From the NCBI RefSeq assembly GCF_014207565.1, contig NZ_JACHGJ010000002.1, positions 124,001 to 188,000 on the forward strand: a stretch of 64,000 nucleotides of DNA. The letters are read 5' to 3'. How positions within the stretch are numbered: position 1 is the first letter of the stretch; every line of letters begins with the position of its first letter. This document shows positions 16,009 to 24,977 of the stretch, piece by piece. Source of the DNA: Spirochaeta isovalerica (GTDB lineage: Bacteria; Spirochaetota; Spirochaetia; DSM-2461). Made by a program: the position numbers and the translations under genes. Below the pieces are notes generated by a model that was not told where the DNA came from, did not search any database, and worked only from the letters and a program-made list of their open reading frames with translations.

Positions 16009-16616
16009 AGCAAGGAATTATATAGATCTCTGTGTGTTTGGGCAAGCTTCGGGTTCGGAGATTGGTAATGGAAGCCTTCACCGCCGGCTGAAATAAACTC
16101 ATCCACGTTCTTTTTTTTATCATCAATCAGAAGAATTCTATGTTGTCTTATATTCAGACCGAGTTCCGAGGCTGCCGCGATGCATAGCTCTGTTTTATTA
16201 TTGGATTTGAGATCGTAAGAGTTCGTGATGATATCGAATTTCTGGTCCAGCCTGTATTGCGGGACAACGAAATCTCTGAAGAGATCTGTGTTTATTGTGG
16301 CGATGGCCGTTCTCGTTTTCTCCCTTACAGACTGGGAAAAATCCCAGATCGTCTGGTTCCATTGAATGTTTTCCAGGCTTGAGAAAAGGGATTCTTCCAG
16401 TTTGTCGTAAGGGATGGATGTTTCTGATGCCAGATATTTGAGAATATCGGAATAGGCTAGCTCTCCGGTCATCCATTTTGTATCCCAGAGCTTATTGTTA
16501 GGGGGACGGAAAATCAGATCCGATATGAGCTCTCTGGTTTCCCGATCGAACTGGTCAAAATAGACCGAATCTGTGAGAGTCTTATGGAAATCGAAGATAA
16601 TCAAATCATATTTCAA
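16005..16616 (-). CDS. HAD-superfamily hydrolase-like protein
   Basis: This 203-residue protein has the haloacid dehalogenase fold: motif I IFDFHKTLTD near the N-terminus, motif II in IATINTDLF, a lysine in the middle region, and motif IV as ILLIDDKKKN. In motif I the second Asp of the usual DxDxT is replaced by His (DFHKT). That Asp normally acts as acid/base in phosphatases, so the activity may differ from a plain phosphatase. The substrate is unknown. It sits between the DUF368 gene and lysS, overlapping the latter by 4 bases. Confidence 0.75.
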   Translation of the reverse strand: MKYDLIIFDFHKTLTDSVYFDQFDRETRELISDLIFRPPNNKLWDTKWMTGELAYSDILKYLASETSIPYDKLEESLFSSLENIQWNQTIWDFSQSVREKTRTAIATINTDLFRDFVVPQYRLDQKFDIITNSYDLKSNNKTELCIAAASELGLNIRQHRILLIDDKKKNVDEFISAGGEGFHYQSPNPKLAQTHRDLYNSLL

Positions 16617-16628
16617 TTTTCCCGAATC

Positions 16629-17435
16629 CTACTTATCCCCCAGCAGGTAGCCGCCGATCAATCCTCCAGCGAAAGTCAGAACAGAAGCCAATATCTGCAA
16701 TCCAGCAGGAATTCCAGGCCACAGGGCTATCACCGATCCAAGTACCAGCCCCAGAATGACTCCGTATGTTCCTTTGTGGAATCTCTCCAGGAAGAACGTG
16801 ATCACTCTGGCCGTTACCAGAAGCCCGGTTACAATACCCAGTCCCGCAACGACGATAATGACAAAATTCATTTCCGTAATCGCTGTGACATAAGTCGTGT
16901 ACATCCCGAAAAGCAGAAGGAGGAATGACCCGGATATGCCGGGAACGACCATGGCCGACGCCGCGGCCGCTCCGCTCAGGAAAATGGCTATCGCCGCTGT
17001 CAGGTTAATCTCTCTCATCGGTTCGCTTTCCGCGGGGTCGAGGAGAAATCTCATCAGTACGACAAGGGCGAAGGAGAGAAGAAAACCGATTATCCAGCTT
17101 TTGTTCTCTTTAAAAGACAGAGTGCTCCGTTTCCAGAGAATGGGCAGACCGCCCAGGATAAATCCCATAAAACAGAAGAGGGTAGGCGCCGGCCATTTTT
17201 CGAATAGCGTTTCCAGTGTAAAAGATCCGCCGACTATGCCGATTCCCGCGCCGATCGCATAAAAAAGGAGAAACTTCCAGTGTTTGATAAAATGCCCTAT
17301 CGCCTCCATGAACTGGTCGTAAACGCCGGTAATGACCGCCAGCGTTCCGCCGCTCACGCCGGGGATGATATTGGCAATGCCGAAAAGAGCTCCTTTCCAT
17401 ATCAGTTCAACTGGAGACTGTTTTTTCTCTTCCAT
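16629..17435 (-). CDS. DUF368 membrane protein (PopT-type undecaprenyl phosphate translocase)
   Basis: This roughly 268-residue protein has about eight membrane segments and the DUF368 hallmark ANIIPGVSGGTLAVITGVY near the N-terminus, with a second related element SAMVVPGISGSFLLLLFG after an internal pseudo-repeat. DUF368 proteins (PopT) have been shown to return undecaprenyl phosphate across the membrane for reuse in cell-wall synthesis. I start at ATG 17435, which follows a purine-rich site (AAGGACGG) and avoids the 43-base overlap with era that the earlier ATG would create. It lies 12 bases before the HAD gene. Confidence 0.88.
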   Translation of the reverse strand: MEEKKQSPVELIWKGALFGIANIIPGVSGGTLAVITGVYDQFMEAIGHFIKHWKFLLFYAIGAGIGIVGGSFTLETLFEKWPAPTLFCFMGFILGGLPILWKRSTLSFKENKSWIIGFLLSFALVVLMRFLLDPAESEPMREINLTAAIAIFLSGAAAASAMVVPGISGSFLLLLFGMYTTYVTAITEMNFVIIVVAGLGIVTGLLVTARVITFFLERFHKGTYGVILGLVLGSVIALWPGIPAGLQILASVLTFAGGLIGGYLLGDK

Positions 17436-17455
17436 TTTTGAGTCCGTCCTTGATG

Positions 17456-18355
17456 TTACTTGATCATGCCTTTGAGAAGGTAGTCTTTGGTCCGCCATTT
17501 CGGGTTGACTTTCACTCTCAGGTCCAGCTGTATTTTATAGGGAAAAATCTTATTCAGTTCGCTCACCGCTTCGCGGCGGATCTGTTTGATCTGGTCTCCG
17601 CCTTTGCCGATGACCATACCTTTCTGCGATTCCTTTTCCACGGTTACGAAAGCTCTGACCCATAGTTTCTGTTTATCCCCTTCGCCTTTCATCTCCATAT
17701 CGGATATTTCCACATAGGTGGCGTGGGGGATCTCCTGGGAGAGTTTGCTGATGGCTTTTTCCCTGATGATTTCGGCGATACGGAACTCAGGTTCCTGATC
17801 GGTGTAAAAATCATCGGGATACATGGGAGGTCCTTCGGGAGCGGCTTTGAAGATGGCTTCCTTGAGCTCGTCGATGCCCTCTTTTTTCAGGGCTGATGTT
17901 TCAATAATCGACTCGGGATGGACATTCACTATCAGAAAGGCGCGGATGTCCTTCTTATACTGGGAGTTGCTGTCGCATTTGTTCAGGACGACGACAAGCG
18001 GTTTGCCGCTTGCGGTAAGCATATCGATCAGTTCCTGTTCTTCTTTTCCCATGGGGCGGGTCGAATCGACCACATAGACGACCAGCTCGCATTCGTCCAG
18101 CGATGAGTTGACGACTCCCATCATATAATTGTTGTATTTTCGGTCGGAATTGTGATATCCCGGCGTATCCAGAAAGACCAGCTGGCCTCTTTCCTCGGTG
18201 AGGATTCCCCGGATCTTGTTTCTCGTCGTCTGAGGTACCGACGCTGTAATGGATACTTTTTCTCCGCAAAGGGCGTTGAGGAGAGTGGATTTGCCTGCCG
18301 AAGGGCGGCCGATGATCGCTGCGAAAGCCGATTTCATTCTTATTTTACCTGCCAA
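17456..18355 (-). CDS. era: GTPase Era
   Basis: This is the ribosome-assembly GTPase that binds the 3' end of 16S rRNA and helps mature the small subunit. G1 is GRPSAGKS (16-23), G2 TTRNKIRG, G3 DTPGYHN and G4 NKCD. The C-terminal KH domain follows, with the typical GKGGDQIKQIRREA. The length of 299 residues is normal. A second ATG at 18337 lies closer to the G1 loop and could be the true start. The cluster era-DUF368-HAD-lysS runs leftward and is probably one transcript. Confidence 0.96.
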   Translation of the reverse strand: MAGKIRMKSAFAAIIGRPSAGKSTLLNALCGEKVSITASVPQTTRNKIRGILTEERGQLVFLDTPGYHNSDRKYNNYMMGVVNSSLDECELVVYVVDSTRPMGKEEQELIDMLTASGKPLVVVLNKCDSNSQYKKDIRAFLIVNVHPESIIETSALKKEGIDELKEAIFKAAPEGPPMYPDDFYTDQEPEFRIAEIIREKAISKLSQEIPHATYVEISDMEMKGEGDKQKLWVRAFVTVEKESQKGMVIGKGGDQIKQIRREAVSELNKIFPYKIQLDLRVKVNPKWRTKDYLLKGMIK

Positions 18356-18513
18356 TAACTGAATCTCTCTTTAATTATAAAGCTCAGTCTATATAAAATT
18401 TCTTTTTTCCTGTATTTTATAGTATCTTTACAATTAATAATACCTGAGACAGGGCCGAAGCGGGCTTTTGCCGAACCGGCAGTCCAGGATAATAACGAGC
18501 AGGAGTTTTTTAA

Positions 18514-19113
18514 ATGATCAGAAGATATGGAGATGATGACAACAAAGAGGGAAAAAACGATGAGCAGCCCGATATGCTCATGCAGAAAATGCTCAAAACC
18601 AGAACCATCCTTCTGTCCGGAGAAGTCAACAAAGCTCTGGCGGAAAAAGTTGTCAGACAGCTTCTGCTTCTCGAAGCTGACGGAGACGATCCCATTAAAG
18701 TATTCATCGATTCCCCCGGAGGAGATGCCGATGCGGGATACGCTATTTTCGATATGATCCGCTTCATTAAACCGGAAGTATACACAATCGGTATGGGGCT
18801 TGTGGCCAGCGCCGGGGCGCTCATTCTTCTGGCCGCACCCAAAGAGAGACGTCTCGCTTTCCCCAACTCCCACTATATGATTCATCAGCCTTTGAGCGGA
18901 ATCCGCGGAGTGGCCACGGAAATCGAGATCCATGCGACGGAGATCGAAAAGCTCCGTGTGAAGCTGAACAAACTGATTTCCGATGAAACGGGAAAGAACC
19001 TGGAACAGGTGGAAAAGGATACGGACAGAGATTTCTGGATGAACGGAGAAGAAGCTCTGAGCTACGGTCTTGTAAGCAAGATTGTAGCCAGCCGAAGCGA
19101 TATGCCTGTATAA
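18514..19113 (+). CDS. clpP: ATP-dependent Clp protease proteolytic subunit
   Basis: This 199-residue serine protease forms the barrel that degrades proteins delivered by ClpA/X/C. The catalytic triad is visible: Ser99 in GLVASAGA, His124 in YMIHQP, and Asp169 in VEKDTDRD. GLVASAGA differs from the common GQAASMGA, and the N-terminus is short and charged, which suggests a ClpP paralogue rather than the housekeeping copy. An AGGAG site precedes the ATG. It is divergent from era, and a strong hairpin follows it. Confidence 0.95.
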   Translation: MIRRYGDDDNKEGKNDEQPDMLMQKMLKTRTILLSGEVNKALAEKVVRQLLLLEADGDDPIKVFIDSPGGDADAGYAIFDMIRFIKPEVYTIGMGLVASAGALILLAAPKERRLAFPNSHYMIHQPLSGIRGVATEIEIHATEIEKLRVKLNKLISDETGKNLEQVEKDTDRDFWMNGEEALSYGLVSKIVASRSDMPV

Positions 19114-19134
19114 GCAAAAAAACATCGTGAAAAG

Positions 19135-19185
19135 AAGAGCTGTTGTATAAGTCTGAAAAGACTTAAGCGACGGCTCTTTTTTTTT
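19135..19185 (+). terminator. Rho-independent terminator of clpP
   Basis: A long hairpin begins AAGAGC and closes with GCTCTT, with inner arms TAAGTC and GACTTA, and is followed by nine T. Confidence 0.88.
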
Positions 19186-19227
19186 CTCTTTTAAAAGCGG
19201 CGGGGATATTTCCTCTGTATATAAAGC

Positions 19228-20289
19228 ATGAAAATGAAGTTTCCGGCACTGCTTGCTTTATCCGTCATTCTCTTTTTCTCATGCGCAGCCTGCTCCCTTC
19301 CCTTCGGTGACGATCCGGCTCCTTCTGAGCTCTCCATTCTCTCCTGGAATGTTCAGAACCTTTTCGATGATGTTTCCGATGGAGGGGAGTATGAGGAATT
19401 CGATCCGGCTGAGGGAACCTGGACTTCGGCTATGTTTCAGAAGAGACTGGACCGCATCGGCGAAATCTTTGATGATGTTCTCGAATCCTATCCCGATATT
19501 GTCCTTCTTCAGGAGATTGAGAATCTTCATGCTCTCCAAATCCTCGGCGAGGATATTCTCAAAGACCGATACCCCTGGCTGATTCTCTTCGAAGAAGAGG
19601 ATATGTCGGTTCATACAGCCGTTCTTTCTTCTGTTCCCGTGACCTCGACGGCAAGGCTGGAAACAGGCTACTGGGGACGGGTCCGTCTGCGGCCGATTCA
19701 GGAAATCCATTTTGATCTGAACGGCCGGGAGATGATACTCTTCAATAATCACTGGAAATCCCGCTCCGGCGGTTCGGCGGCAACGGAAGAGGGCCGAATC
19801 TCTGCGGCGGAAGTCCTTGTCAGCCGGATACGCTCTATTGTGCGGGACAATCCCGATGCCCTGATTCTGGCGGGCGGAGATTTCAATGAAAATCACGATG
19901 AATACAAAAAAAACGGTCGGGCTTACCGCACAGCGCTGATTCCGGTAATAGAAGATGTTCCGGAAGAGTGGTCCGGTTCTCTCTATCTCTGCTCTGACGG
20001 CAGGGATGCGATCAGTACGGAAATGAGGCTTGTTCTTTATTCTCCCTGGTTTGATTCATCCCGTGCGGGAACATATGTCTATAAATCGCAATGGAATAAA
20101 ATCGATCACTTCTTTCTCTGGAAGAGTTTATTCGATGGAAGGGATTATGATTTTGCTGAGTTCGATGTTATCAGGGATGTCCCTCTTCTTAATGAATACA
20201 ATTATCCGGCAAGGTGGGATTCCTATTCCGAAGAGGGATATTCCGATCATCTGCCCATTCTGTTGAAGATACAAAATAATGATATATAA
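19228..20289 (+). CDS. Endonuclease/exonuclease/phosphatase-family lipoprotein
   Basis: This 353-residue protein has a lipoprotein-like signal (FFSCAACSL) and an EEP-fold domain. The metal and phosphate-binding motifs are in order: LSWNVQNLFDD, VLLQEIEN, NNHWKSRSGG, AGGDFNEN and a final YSDHLPI. The fold is shared by DNase I-like nucleases, sphingomyelinases and inositol phosphatases, so the substrate (nucleic acid, phospholipid or sugar phosphate) cannot be named. Its lipid anchor means it acts outside the cytoplasm. The next gene follows after only 8 bases. Confidence 0.87.
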   Translation: MKMKFPALLALSVILFFSCAACSLPFGDDPAPSELSILSWNVQNLFDDVSDGGEYEEFDPAEGTWTSAMFQKRLDRIGEIFDDVLESYPDIVLLQEIENLHALQILGEDILKDRYPWLILFEEEDMSVHTAVLSSVPVTSTARLETGYWGRVRLRPIQEIHFDLNGREMILFNNHWKSRSGGSAATEEGRISAAEVLVSRIRSIVRDNPDALILAGGDFNENHDEYKKNGRAYRTALIPVIEDVPEEWSGSLYLCSDGRDAISTEMRLVLYSPWFDSSRAGTYVYKSQWNKIDHFFLWKSLFDGRDYDFAEFDVIRDVPLLNEYNYPARWDSYSEEGYSDHLPILLKIQNNDI

Positions 20290-20297
20290 TTAGCGGC

Positions 20298-20897
20298 ATG
20301 AGATATATGCCCCTTGTTTTTCTATTGCTGCTGCCTGTTTCTCTTTTCGCCTATACCGAACCCTATACGGAGTATACGGAAAATCATTTTTATATCACGA
20401 CCGGCGAGATAGACTTTGATCTAGATGTCTGGGAAGTGGGTACGGTCCTTCTCAAGTACAACGATTATTCAAAATGGGCCTTTGTGGGCATGCAGGGGGT
20501 CGACAAGGAATCGGAAGGTCTGATCGCATATTTTACAGATGTCAGATATTCGGCTCAGGAGAATCTTTTTTACGTCACTTTCGATCTCAACCTGATCTGG
20601 CCTTTCGGTAAAAAGGGGAGCGTGATCAGATTCCGCCCGGTTCAGAGTTTCGACGATGAAGGACGGTTGAGGTCAATCTCCCTGAACCCCATGCTCGGGA
20701 ATAAAATGGTGCACAGCGCCATCATGTTGTTTGAACTAAGGGAAACTCCTTCGGGATCGTCGCTGCGCTATGAATCGAGAATCCGCCTGGCTCCCTTTCT
20801 GGATTTCTTTTTTTCTCTCCGCTCATACAAGAAGAACTTCGAGTGGTATGTCTTTAAAATGACCAGAAACCTGACCGAATATCTGAACGGCCTTTAA
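20298..20897 (+). CDS. Exported protein of unknown function
   Basis: I do not recognise this 199-residue protein. It has a clear signal peptide (cleavage near LFAYTEP) and no lipobox. The mature part is rich in aromatic and beta-strand-like segments (WAFVGMQGVDKES, YVTFDLNLIWPFG) and ends with a helical stretch rich in Phe and Lys. The pattern of alternating strands and a long C-terminal helix would fit an SRPBCC/START-like cavity protein, but this is a guess. It lies directly behind the nuclease-fold lipoprotein and is probably co-transcribed. Its stop overlaps that of the convergent rmuC gene. Confidence 0.6.
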   Translation: MRYMPLVFLLLLPVSLFAYTEPYTEYTENHFYITTGEIDFDLDVWEVGTVLLKYNDYSKWAFVGMQGVDKESEGLIAYFTDVRYSAQENLFYVTFDLNLIWPFGKKGSVIRFRPVQSFDDEGRLRSISLNPMLGNKMVHSAIMLFELRETPSGSSLRYESRIRLAPFLDFFFSLRSYKKNFEWYVFKMTRNLTEYLNGL

Positions 20898-21757
20898 TCG
20901 TCGGGCCGCTCCATTCTCTCAATGGCACTGTCCATGGAGGACAGTCTGACAGAAGAATCGTCCCAGATTTTCTGAAGGTTTTTTAAATGGGTCGTCCCCA
21001 CATCGTACTGCCGCTTCAGCTGATTGAAGTCCTCCCGCAGCCTGTGGAGGCGGTCCATAATGATTTTCTGCTGTTTGCTGAAGTTCAGGCCCCTCAAGCC
21101 ATAAGCGACTGTCTGCAGGTAAATGAACATATTGGAGGGGCTGACCGGGAGAACGCCTCTTTTCAGGATCTCCCGCATAAACTCGCCCTCATCTTCGATA
21201 AAGACTTTGTAATAGATTTTTTCAGAGGGAATGTACATCAGAGCGAATTGCATGGTTCCCTCTTCGGGCATTATATATCGTGTGGATATGTCGTCGCAGT
21301 GTTTATAGAAAACCCGCTTTGCCGAGGTGCTTAGTCCTGCGGCATCATTGTCGACCAGTTCCTTCAGGCTTTCCAGCGGAAATTTGGAGTCGACGGGAAC
21401 CAGGAATTTACCAAGCCGTATGACCGCATCAACCCTGGTTCCGTTTGAGAATTTGTATTGCATTTTATAGCTGCCCGCCGGAAGCCAGTTTTGGAGAAGA
21501 GTTTCCAGCATGGTTTCGCCGGCGGCTCCCCTGATGTGGGGCAGGGTGAATATCCGGGAGAGGCTGTCGACCTTCCCGGCCATATCCTCGATCCTGTCCA
21601 GTCGTCGGGAAATGGAGTCGAATGTTTCAAATAAACTGTTTTCCGGACTCTTTTTTCCTCTTATCAGGAGAATAATGATTATAGCCAGAAAAAGAAGCGA
21701 AGCTCCCATGGCGGGGTAAAGCAGGATTTGCAGATTCATGGACATATGATAGACCAT
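20894..21757 (-). CDS. rmuC: DNA recombination protein RmuC
   Basis: This 287-residue protein has an N-terminal membrane helix, a short coiled coil (RRLDRIEDMAGKVDSLS) and the RmuC nuclease-like core beginning LPHIRGAAGETMLETLL. Conserved RmuC features are RVDAVIRLG, VPVDSKFPLESL, MQFALMYIPSE and the final VSPSNMFIYLQTV. The PD-(D/E)xK-like fold and work in E. coli link RmuC to suppression of inversions at short inverted repeats. It is shorter than E. coli RmuC (about 475 residues) because the coiled-coil part is reduced. ATGs at 21757, 21745 and 21739 are all possible starts; none has a good ribosome binding site. Confidence 0.92.
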   Translation of the reverse strand: MVYHMSMNLQILLYPAMGASLLFLAIIIILLIRGKKSPENSLFETFDSISRRLDRIEDMAGKVDSLSRIFTLPHIRGAAGETMLETLLQNWLPAGSYKMQYKFSNGTRVDAVIRLGKFLVPVDSKFPLESLKELVDNDAAGLSTSAKRVFYKHCDDISTRYIMPEEGTMQFALMYIPSEKIYYKVFIEDEGEFMREILKRGVLPVSPSNMFIYLQTVAYGLRGLNFSKQQKIIMDRLHRLREDFNQLKRQYDVGTTHLKNLQKIWDDSSVRLSSMDSAIERMERPDD

Positions 21758-21786
21758 TTTTTTTATTTTCGCTATGATTGCGGATT

Positions 21787-23061
21787 ATGGAAGAATTCAC
21801 AAATCAAGAGGAATATGCGGCGGTTCTCCAGAGCAGAGGGGTTCTCCCGGAGGGGTTTTCCACATCTGTTCAGGATCTGGAGTTTTTTCCCGCTGAAAGG
21901 GAAACGGCGCAGCCCATGAAGATGAAGCTGACGCTGATTGAAGCCGATGAACCCGTTGCGGCTTTTGCCGGTGTTTTCACCCGCAACGCTTTTCCCGGTC
22001 ATCCCGTTACTATCGGGAGGGACTTGCTCTCCTCGGAAAAAGTTTCCGGTGTCATCATCAATAACCGCATTTCCAATGTCCGATGTGAAAAAGGGCGCGA
22101 AACAGCCCTGGCCATAACTTCCGCCCTTCGTGAACTCAGAGGGCGTGAATATCCCTACTTTCCTTCATCGACGGGAATTATAGGATGGAAACTGCCGGAG
22201 AAGGAGATTCTTGAGAACCTTTCTCCCCTGGCGGAAAAACTGACCGGTGGTAATATATTTCCGGCGGCGCAGTCAATCATGACGACCGACGCTTTTCCGA
22301 AAGTCCGTTCCGTAGAGCTTGGAGATGGCCGGATCTGCGCCATTGCCAAAGGCGCGGGTATGATCGAACCCAATATGGCGACCATGCTGGTCTTCATTCT
22401 CACCGATCTGGATGTGAGCCGCGAAGATCTCAGAGATATGTTCCCTGAAATCATAGACAGCAGTTTCAATAGAATCTCCGTCGACAGCGACCAGAGCACC
22501 AGCGATACAGCTCTGATTTTCTCATCGACGCGGAAGAGCTGTCCGTCGGTTAAAGCTTTCAGAAAAGCCCTTCAGGAGGTCTGCTCGAAGCTGGCAGAAG
22601 ATGTGGTCAGAAACGGCGAGGGAACCTCTCATGTCATCCGCGTTACCGTTGAAGGCGCGGCGGATGATAAGGAAGCCTGCGAACTGGGCAAAAACCTGAT
22701 CAACTCACCTCTTTCAAAAGCCGCCGTTTTCGGAAATGACCCCAATGTGGGACGGTTCATCCAGGCTATGGGAGATTATTACGGGAACAGAGGCATGGCC
22801 GTCGATCCCGAATCGGTAACCATGGAACTGGGCGGGGAAACCATTTACCGGAACGGTTTTTTTACCCTCGATGAGGAAAAAGAGGTTAAATTAAGTAACT
22901 ATATGAAGGACTGTTCATTTATTAACAGTGAGGGCTTTCCTCCCCATGAACGGTCTGTCGAGCTGAAAATCACTTTGAAAAGGGGAATCGGACGTTCCTC
23001 TGTTCTCGGTTCGGACCTGACATATGAATACGTCCGGGAAAACGCAGATTACAGAACGTGA
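21787..23061 (+). CDS. argJ: Bifunctional ornithine acetyltransferase / N-acetylglutamate synthase
   Basis: ArgJ recycles the acetyl group in arginine synthesis, moving it from acetylornithine to glutamate. The protein of about 424 residues contains the self-cleavage motif KGAGMIEPNMATML, where Thr199 becomes the N-terminal nucleophile of the beta chain after autocleavage between Ala and Thr. Downstream are AVFGNDPNVGRF and the C-terminal TYEYVRENADYRT, close to the usual YVxINADYRT ending. Translation most likely starts at ATG 21787 rather than the in-frame TTG 21778. No other arg genes are nearby. Whether it is mono- or bifunctional cannot be told by eye. Confidence 0.93.
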   Translation: MEEFTNQEEYAAVLQSRGVLPEGFSTSVQDLEFFPAERETAQPMKMKLTLIEADEPVAAFAGVFTRNAFPGHPVTIGRDLLSSEKVSGVIINNRISNVRCEKGRETALAITSALRELRGREYPYFPSSTGIIGWKLPEKEILENLSPLAEKLTGGNIFPAAQSIMTTDAFPKVRSVELGDGRICAIAKGAGMIEPNMATMLVFILTDLDVSREDLRDMFPEIIDSSFNRISVDSDQSTSDTALIFSSTRKSCPSVKAFRKALQEVCSKLAEDVVRNGEGTSHVIRVTVEGAADDKEACELGKNLINSPLSKAAVFGNDPNVGRFIQAMGDYYGNRGMAVDPESVTMELGGETIYRNGFFTLDEEKEVKLSNYMKDCSFINSEGFPPHERSVELKITLKRGIGRSSVLGSDLTYEYVRENADYRT

Positions 23062-23121
23062 CGTTCACTTATCCTGCATAGAACAAAAGACTCAGCGAGT
23101 CTGACATTATAAGAGGCATAC

Positions 23122-24102
23122 ATGGAAAACAGGGATCTTGAAAGAAGAGTTAATGACGCTAAAAAACTTCTCGCCGAAGTGAAGCAGGAAGTGGGCCGGA
23201 AAATCGTCGGTCAGGAAGCCATGGTAGACGGTCTCCTTATGGGGATTATCGCCAGCGGCCACGTGCTTGTTGAAGGTGTTCCCGGTCTGGCGAAAACTCT
23301 CGCGGTCCGCACCCTCGCCGAAGCCCTGACTATAGATTTTAAAAGAATTCAGTTCACTCCCGACCTTCTTCCCGCCGACCTGACCGGTACTATGATTTAC
23401 CGGCAGCAGACAGGGGAATTCGTCGCCCGGAAGGGACCGGTTTTCTCCAATATCATTCTGGCGGACGAGATCAACAGGGCCCCTGCTAAAGTGCAGGCGG
23501 CTCTTCTGGAGTCCATGGCGGAAAAACAGGTTACCATCGGCGACAATACCTATAAGCTCCCCAACCCCTTTTTCGTTCTGGCAACTCAGAACCCCATCGA
23601 ACAGGAGGGTACTTATCAGCTTCCCGAAGCGCAGCTTGACCGTTTTGTCATGAAACTGAAAATCAATTACCCGACTGCGGGGGAAGAGCTGGAAATCCTC
23701 AAGCGCATGGGCAGCGAAAAGGACATCGCCATCAGAAGCGTCCTCAATTCCATTACTATCGATCAGCTGCGCCGCGCCGCCGAATCCATTACGGTCGATG
23801 AAAGAATTGAGAAATACATTGTATCCATCGTTACCGCTTCCAGGGCCAATGATCAGAAGCACCTCTCTTTTGCCCGTTATATCGAATACGGGGCATCTCC
23901 CAGAGCGACTATCTATCTCTACCGGTGCGCCCGGGTCAAAGCCCTTTTCGAGGGGCGGACTTTCGTTCTTCCCGAAGATGTGAAAGGTGTGGCCTACGAT
24001 GTCCTCCGGCACCGCATTGTTCTCTCCTATGAAGCCCAGGCGGAAGAAATGTCCACCGATGACGTTATCAGAGATATTCTGGCGGCGGTTTCCGTTCCGT
24101 GA
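23122..24102 (+). CDS. MoxR-family AAA+ ATPase
   Basis: This 326-residue chaperone-like ATPase starts the Bat operon. Walker A is GVPGLAKT (52-59), Walker B is IILADEINRAP, sensor 1 is FVLATQNPIEQEG, and the C-terminal lid follows. MoxR proteins work with von Willebrand A-domain proteins, here BatA, BatB and the DUF58 protein encoded next, to assemble or activate a partner complex in the envelope. Its stop overlaps the DUF58 start by 4 bases, so translation is coupled. The gap to argJ is 60 bases. Confidence 0.95.
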   Translation: MENRDLERRVNDAKKLLAEVKQEVGRKIVGQEAMVDGLLMGIIASGHVLVEGVPGLAKTLAVRTLAEALTIDFKRIQFTPDLLPADLTGTMIYRQQTGEFVARKGPVFSNIILADEINRAPAKVQAALLESMAEKQVTIGDNTYKLPNPFFVLATQNPIEQEGTYQLPEAQLDRFVMKLKINYPTAGEELEILKRMGSEKDIAIRSVLNSITIDQLRRAAESITVDERIEKYIVSIVTASRANDQKHLSFARYIEYGASPRATIYLYRCARVKALFEGRTFVLPEDVKGVAYDVLRHRIVLSYEAQAEEMSTDDVIRDILAAVSVP

Positions 24103-24977
24103 CAGAAAACAGGGATCTCTCGAAAAAAGTCAAGCAGCTCCATCTCGTATCCGGAAAGCTCGTGGAAAGCTTTTTCGCGGGAAATTACCGTTCCGTTTTC
24201 AAAGGGCCCGGACTGGAGTTTGATGAGGTCCGCGAATACATAGCGGGAGACGACACCCGTTTTATAGACTGGAACGTTTCATCGCGTATGGGCTCGCCCT
24301 ATACCAAAACGTTCCGTGAGGAGAGAGAGGTCGTCCTTCAGGTCCTCATCGACATTTCCGCTTCCCTCGGGACAGGCGCCGGAACGGTGAGCAAGCAGGA
24401 TACGGCGGGGATGATCTTCGCCCTCCTGGCTTTTGCAGCCGTGGCGAACAACGACCGCGTGGGCTCTCTCCTTTTTTCCGATAGAATCGAGAAGCAGGTT
24501 CAGCCCATGAAAGGGAAGAAACACGTTTTGAAACAGATTTCCCAGGTTCTTTCCTTCAAGCCCGAAGGCGCCGGATCCGATCTTTCCCTGGCTTTCCGGA
24601 CGACCGCGGAAACCATGAAAAGGCGGGGGATCTGTCTTATCATCTCCGACTTCCGGGCCGCTTCCTACTGGAGCGAACTGACTGTCCTTTCCCATAGGCA
24701 TGATGTCATCGCCATCCGGGTGACCGATCCCGTAGACAGGCAGTATCCTGTCAGCGGACTGGTTGAGCTGCAGGATCCGGAGACGGGAGAAACAATCCTC
24801 GGTTACGGACGGTCTCCCCGGTTCCGTGAAGAGTATGCTGAATTCTGGGAAATCGAAAGGCTTAACTGGCTCAACGGTTGCCGGCGGATCGGCGTGGACA
24901 CGCTGGAGATCAGCACGGAAGATGATGTGGCTGTCAAACTTATGGAATATTTTAACAGGAGAAACAAGCGGCAATGA
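24099..24977 (+). CDS. DUF58 domain protein of the Bat operon
   Basis: This 292-residue protein has the DUF58 signature GPGLEFDEVREYIAGDD followed by FIDWN in its first third, and a degenerate von Willebrand A fold after it (VLQVLIDISASLGTG). It has no signal peptide and is probably cytoplasmic or peripherally membrane-bound. In many bacteria moxR and DUF58 genes are adjacent, and the ATPase is believed to act on vWA-domain partners. Both ends overlap neighbours by 4 bases. Confidence 0.92.
   Translation: MTENRDLSKKVKQLHLVSGKLVESFFAGNYRSVFKGPGLEFDEVREYIAGDDTRFIDWNVSSRMGSPYTKTFREEREVVLQVLIDISASLGTGAGTVSKQDTAGMIFALLAFAAVANNDRVGSLLFSDRIEKQVQPMKGKKHVLKQISQVLSFKPEGAGSDLSLAFRTTAETMKRRGICLIISDFRAASYWSELTVLSHRHDVIAIRVTDPVDRQYPVSGLVELQDPETGETILGYGRSPRFREEYAEFWEIERLNWLNGCRRIGVDTLEISTEDDVAVKLMEYFNRRNKRQ

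Noticed and set aside
18340-19125. A leftward frame of 261 codons over clpP
   Set aside because: clpP on the other strand is unmistakable with its triad and terminator; the leftward frame is low in meaningful pattern.
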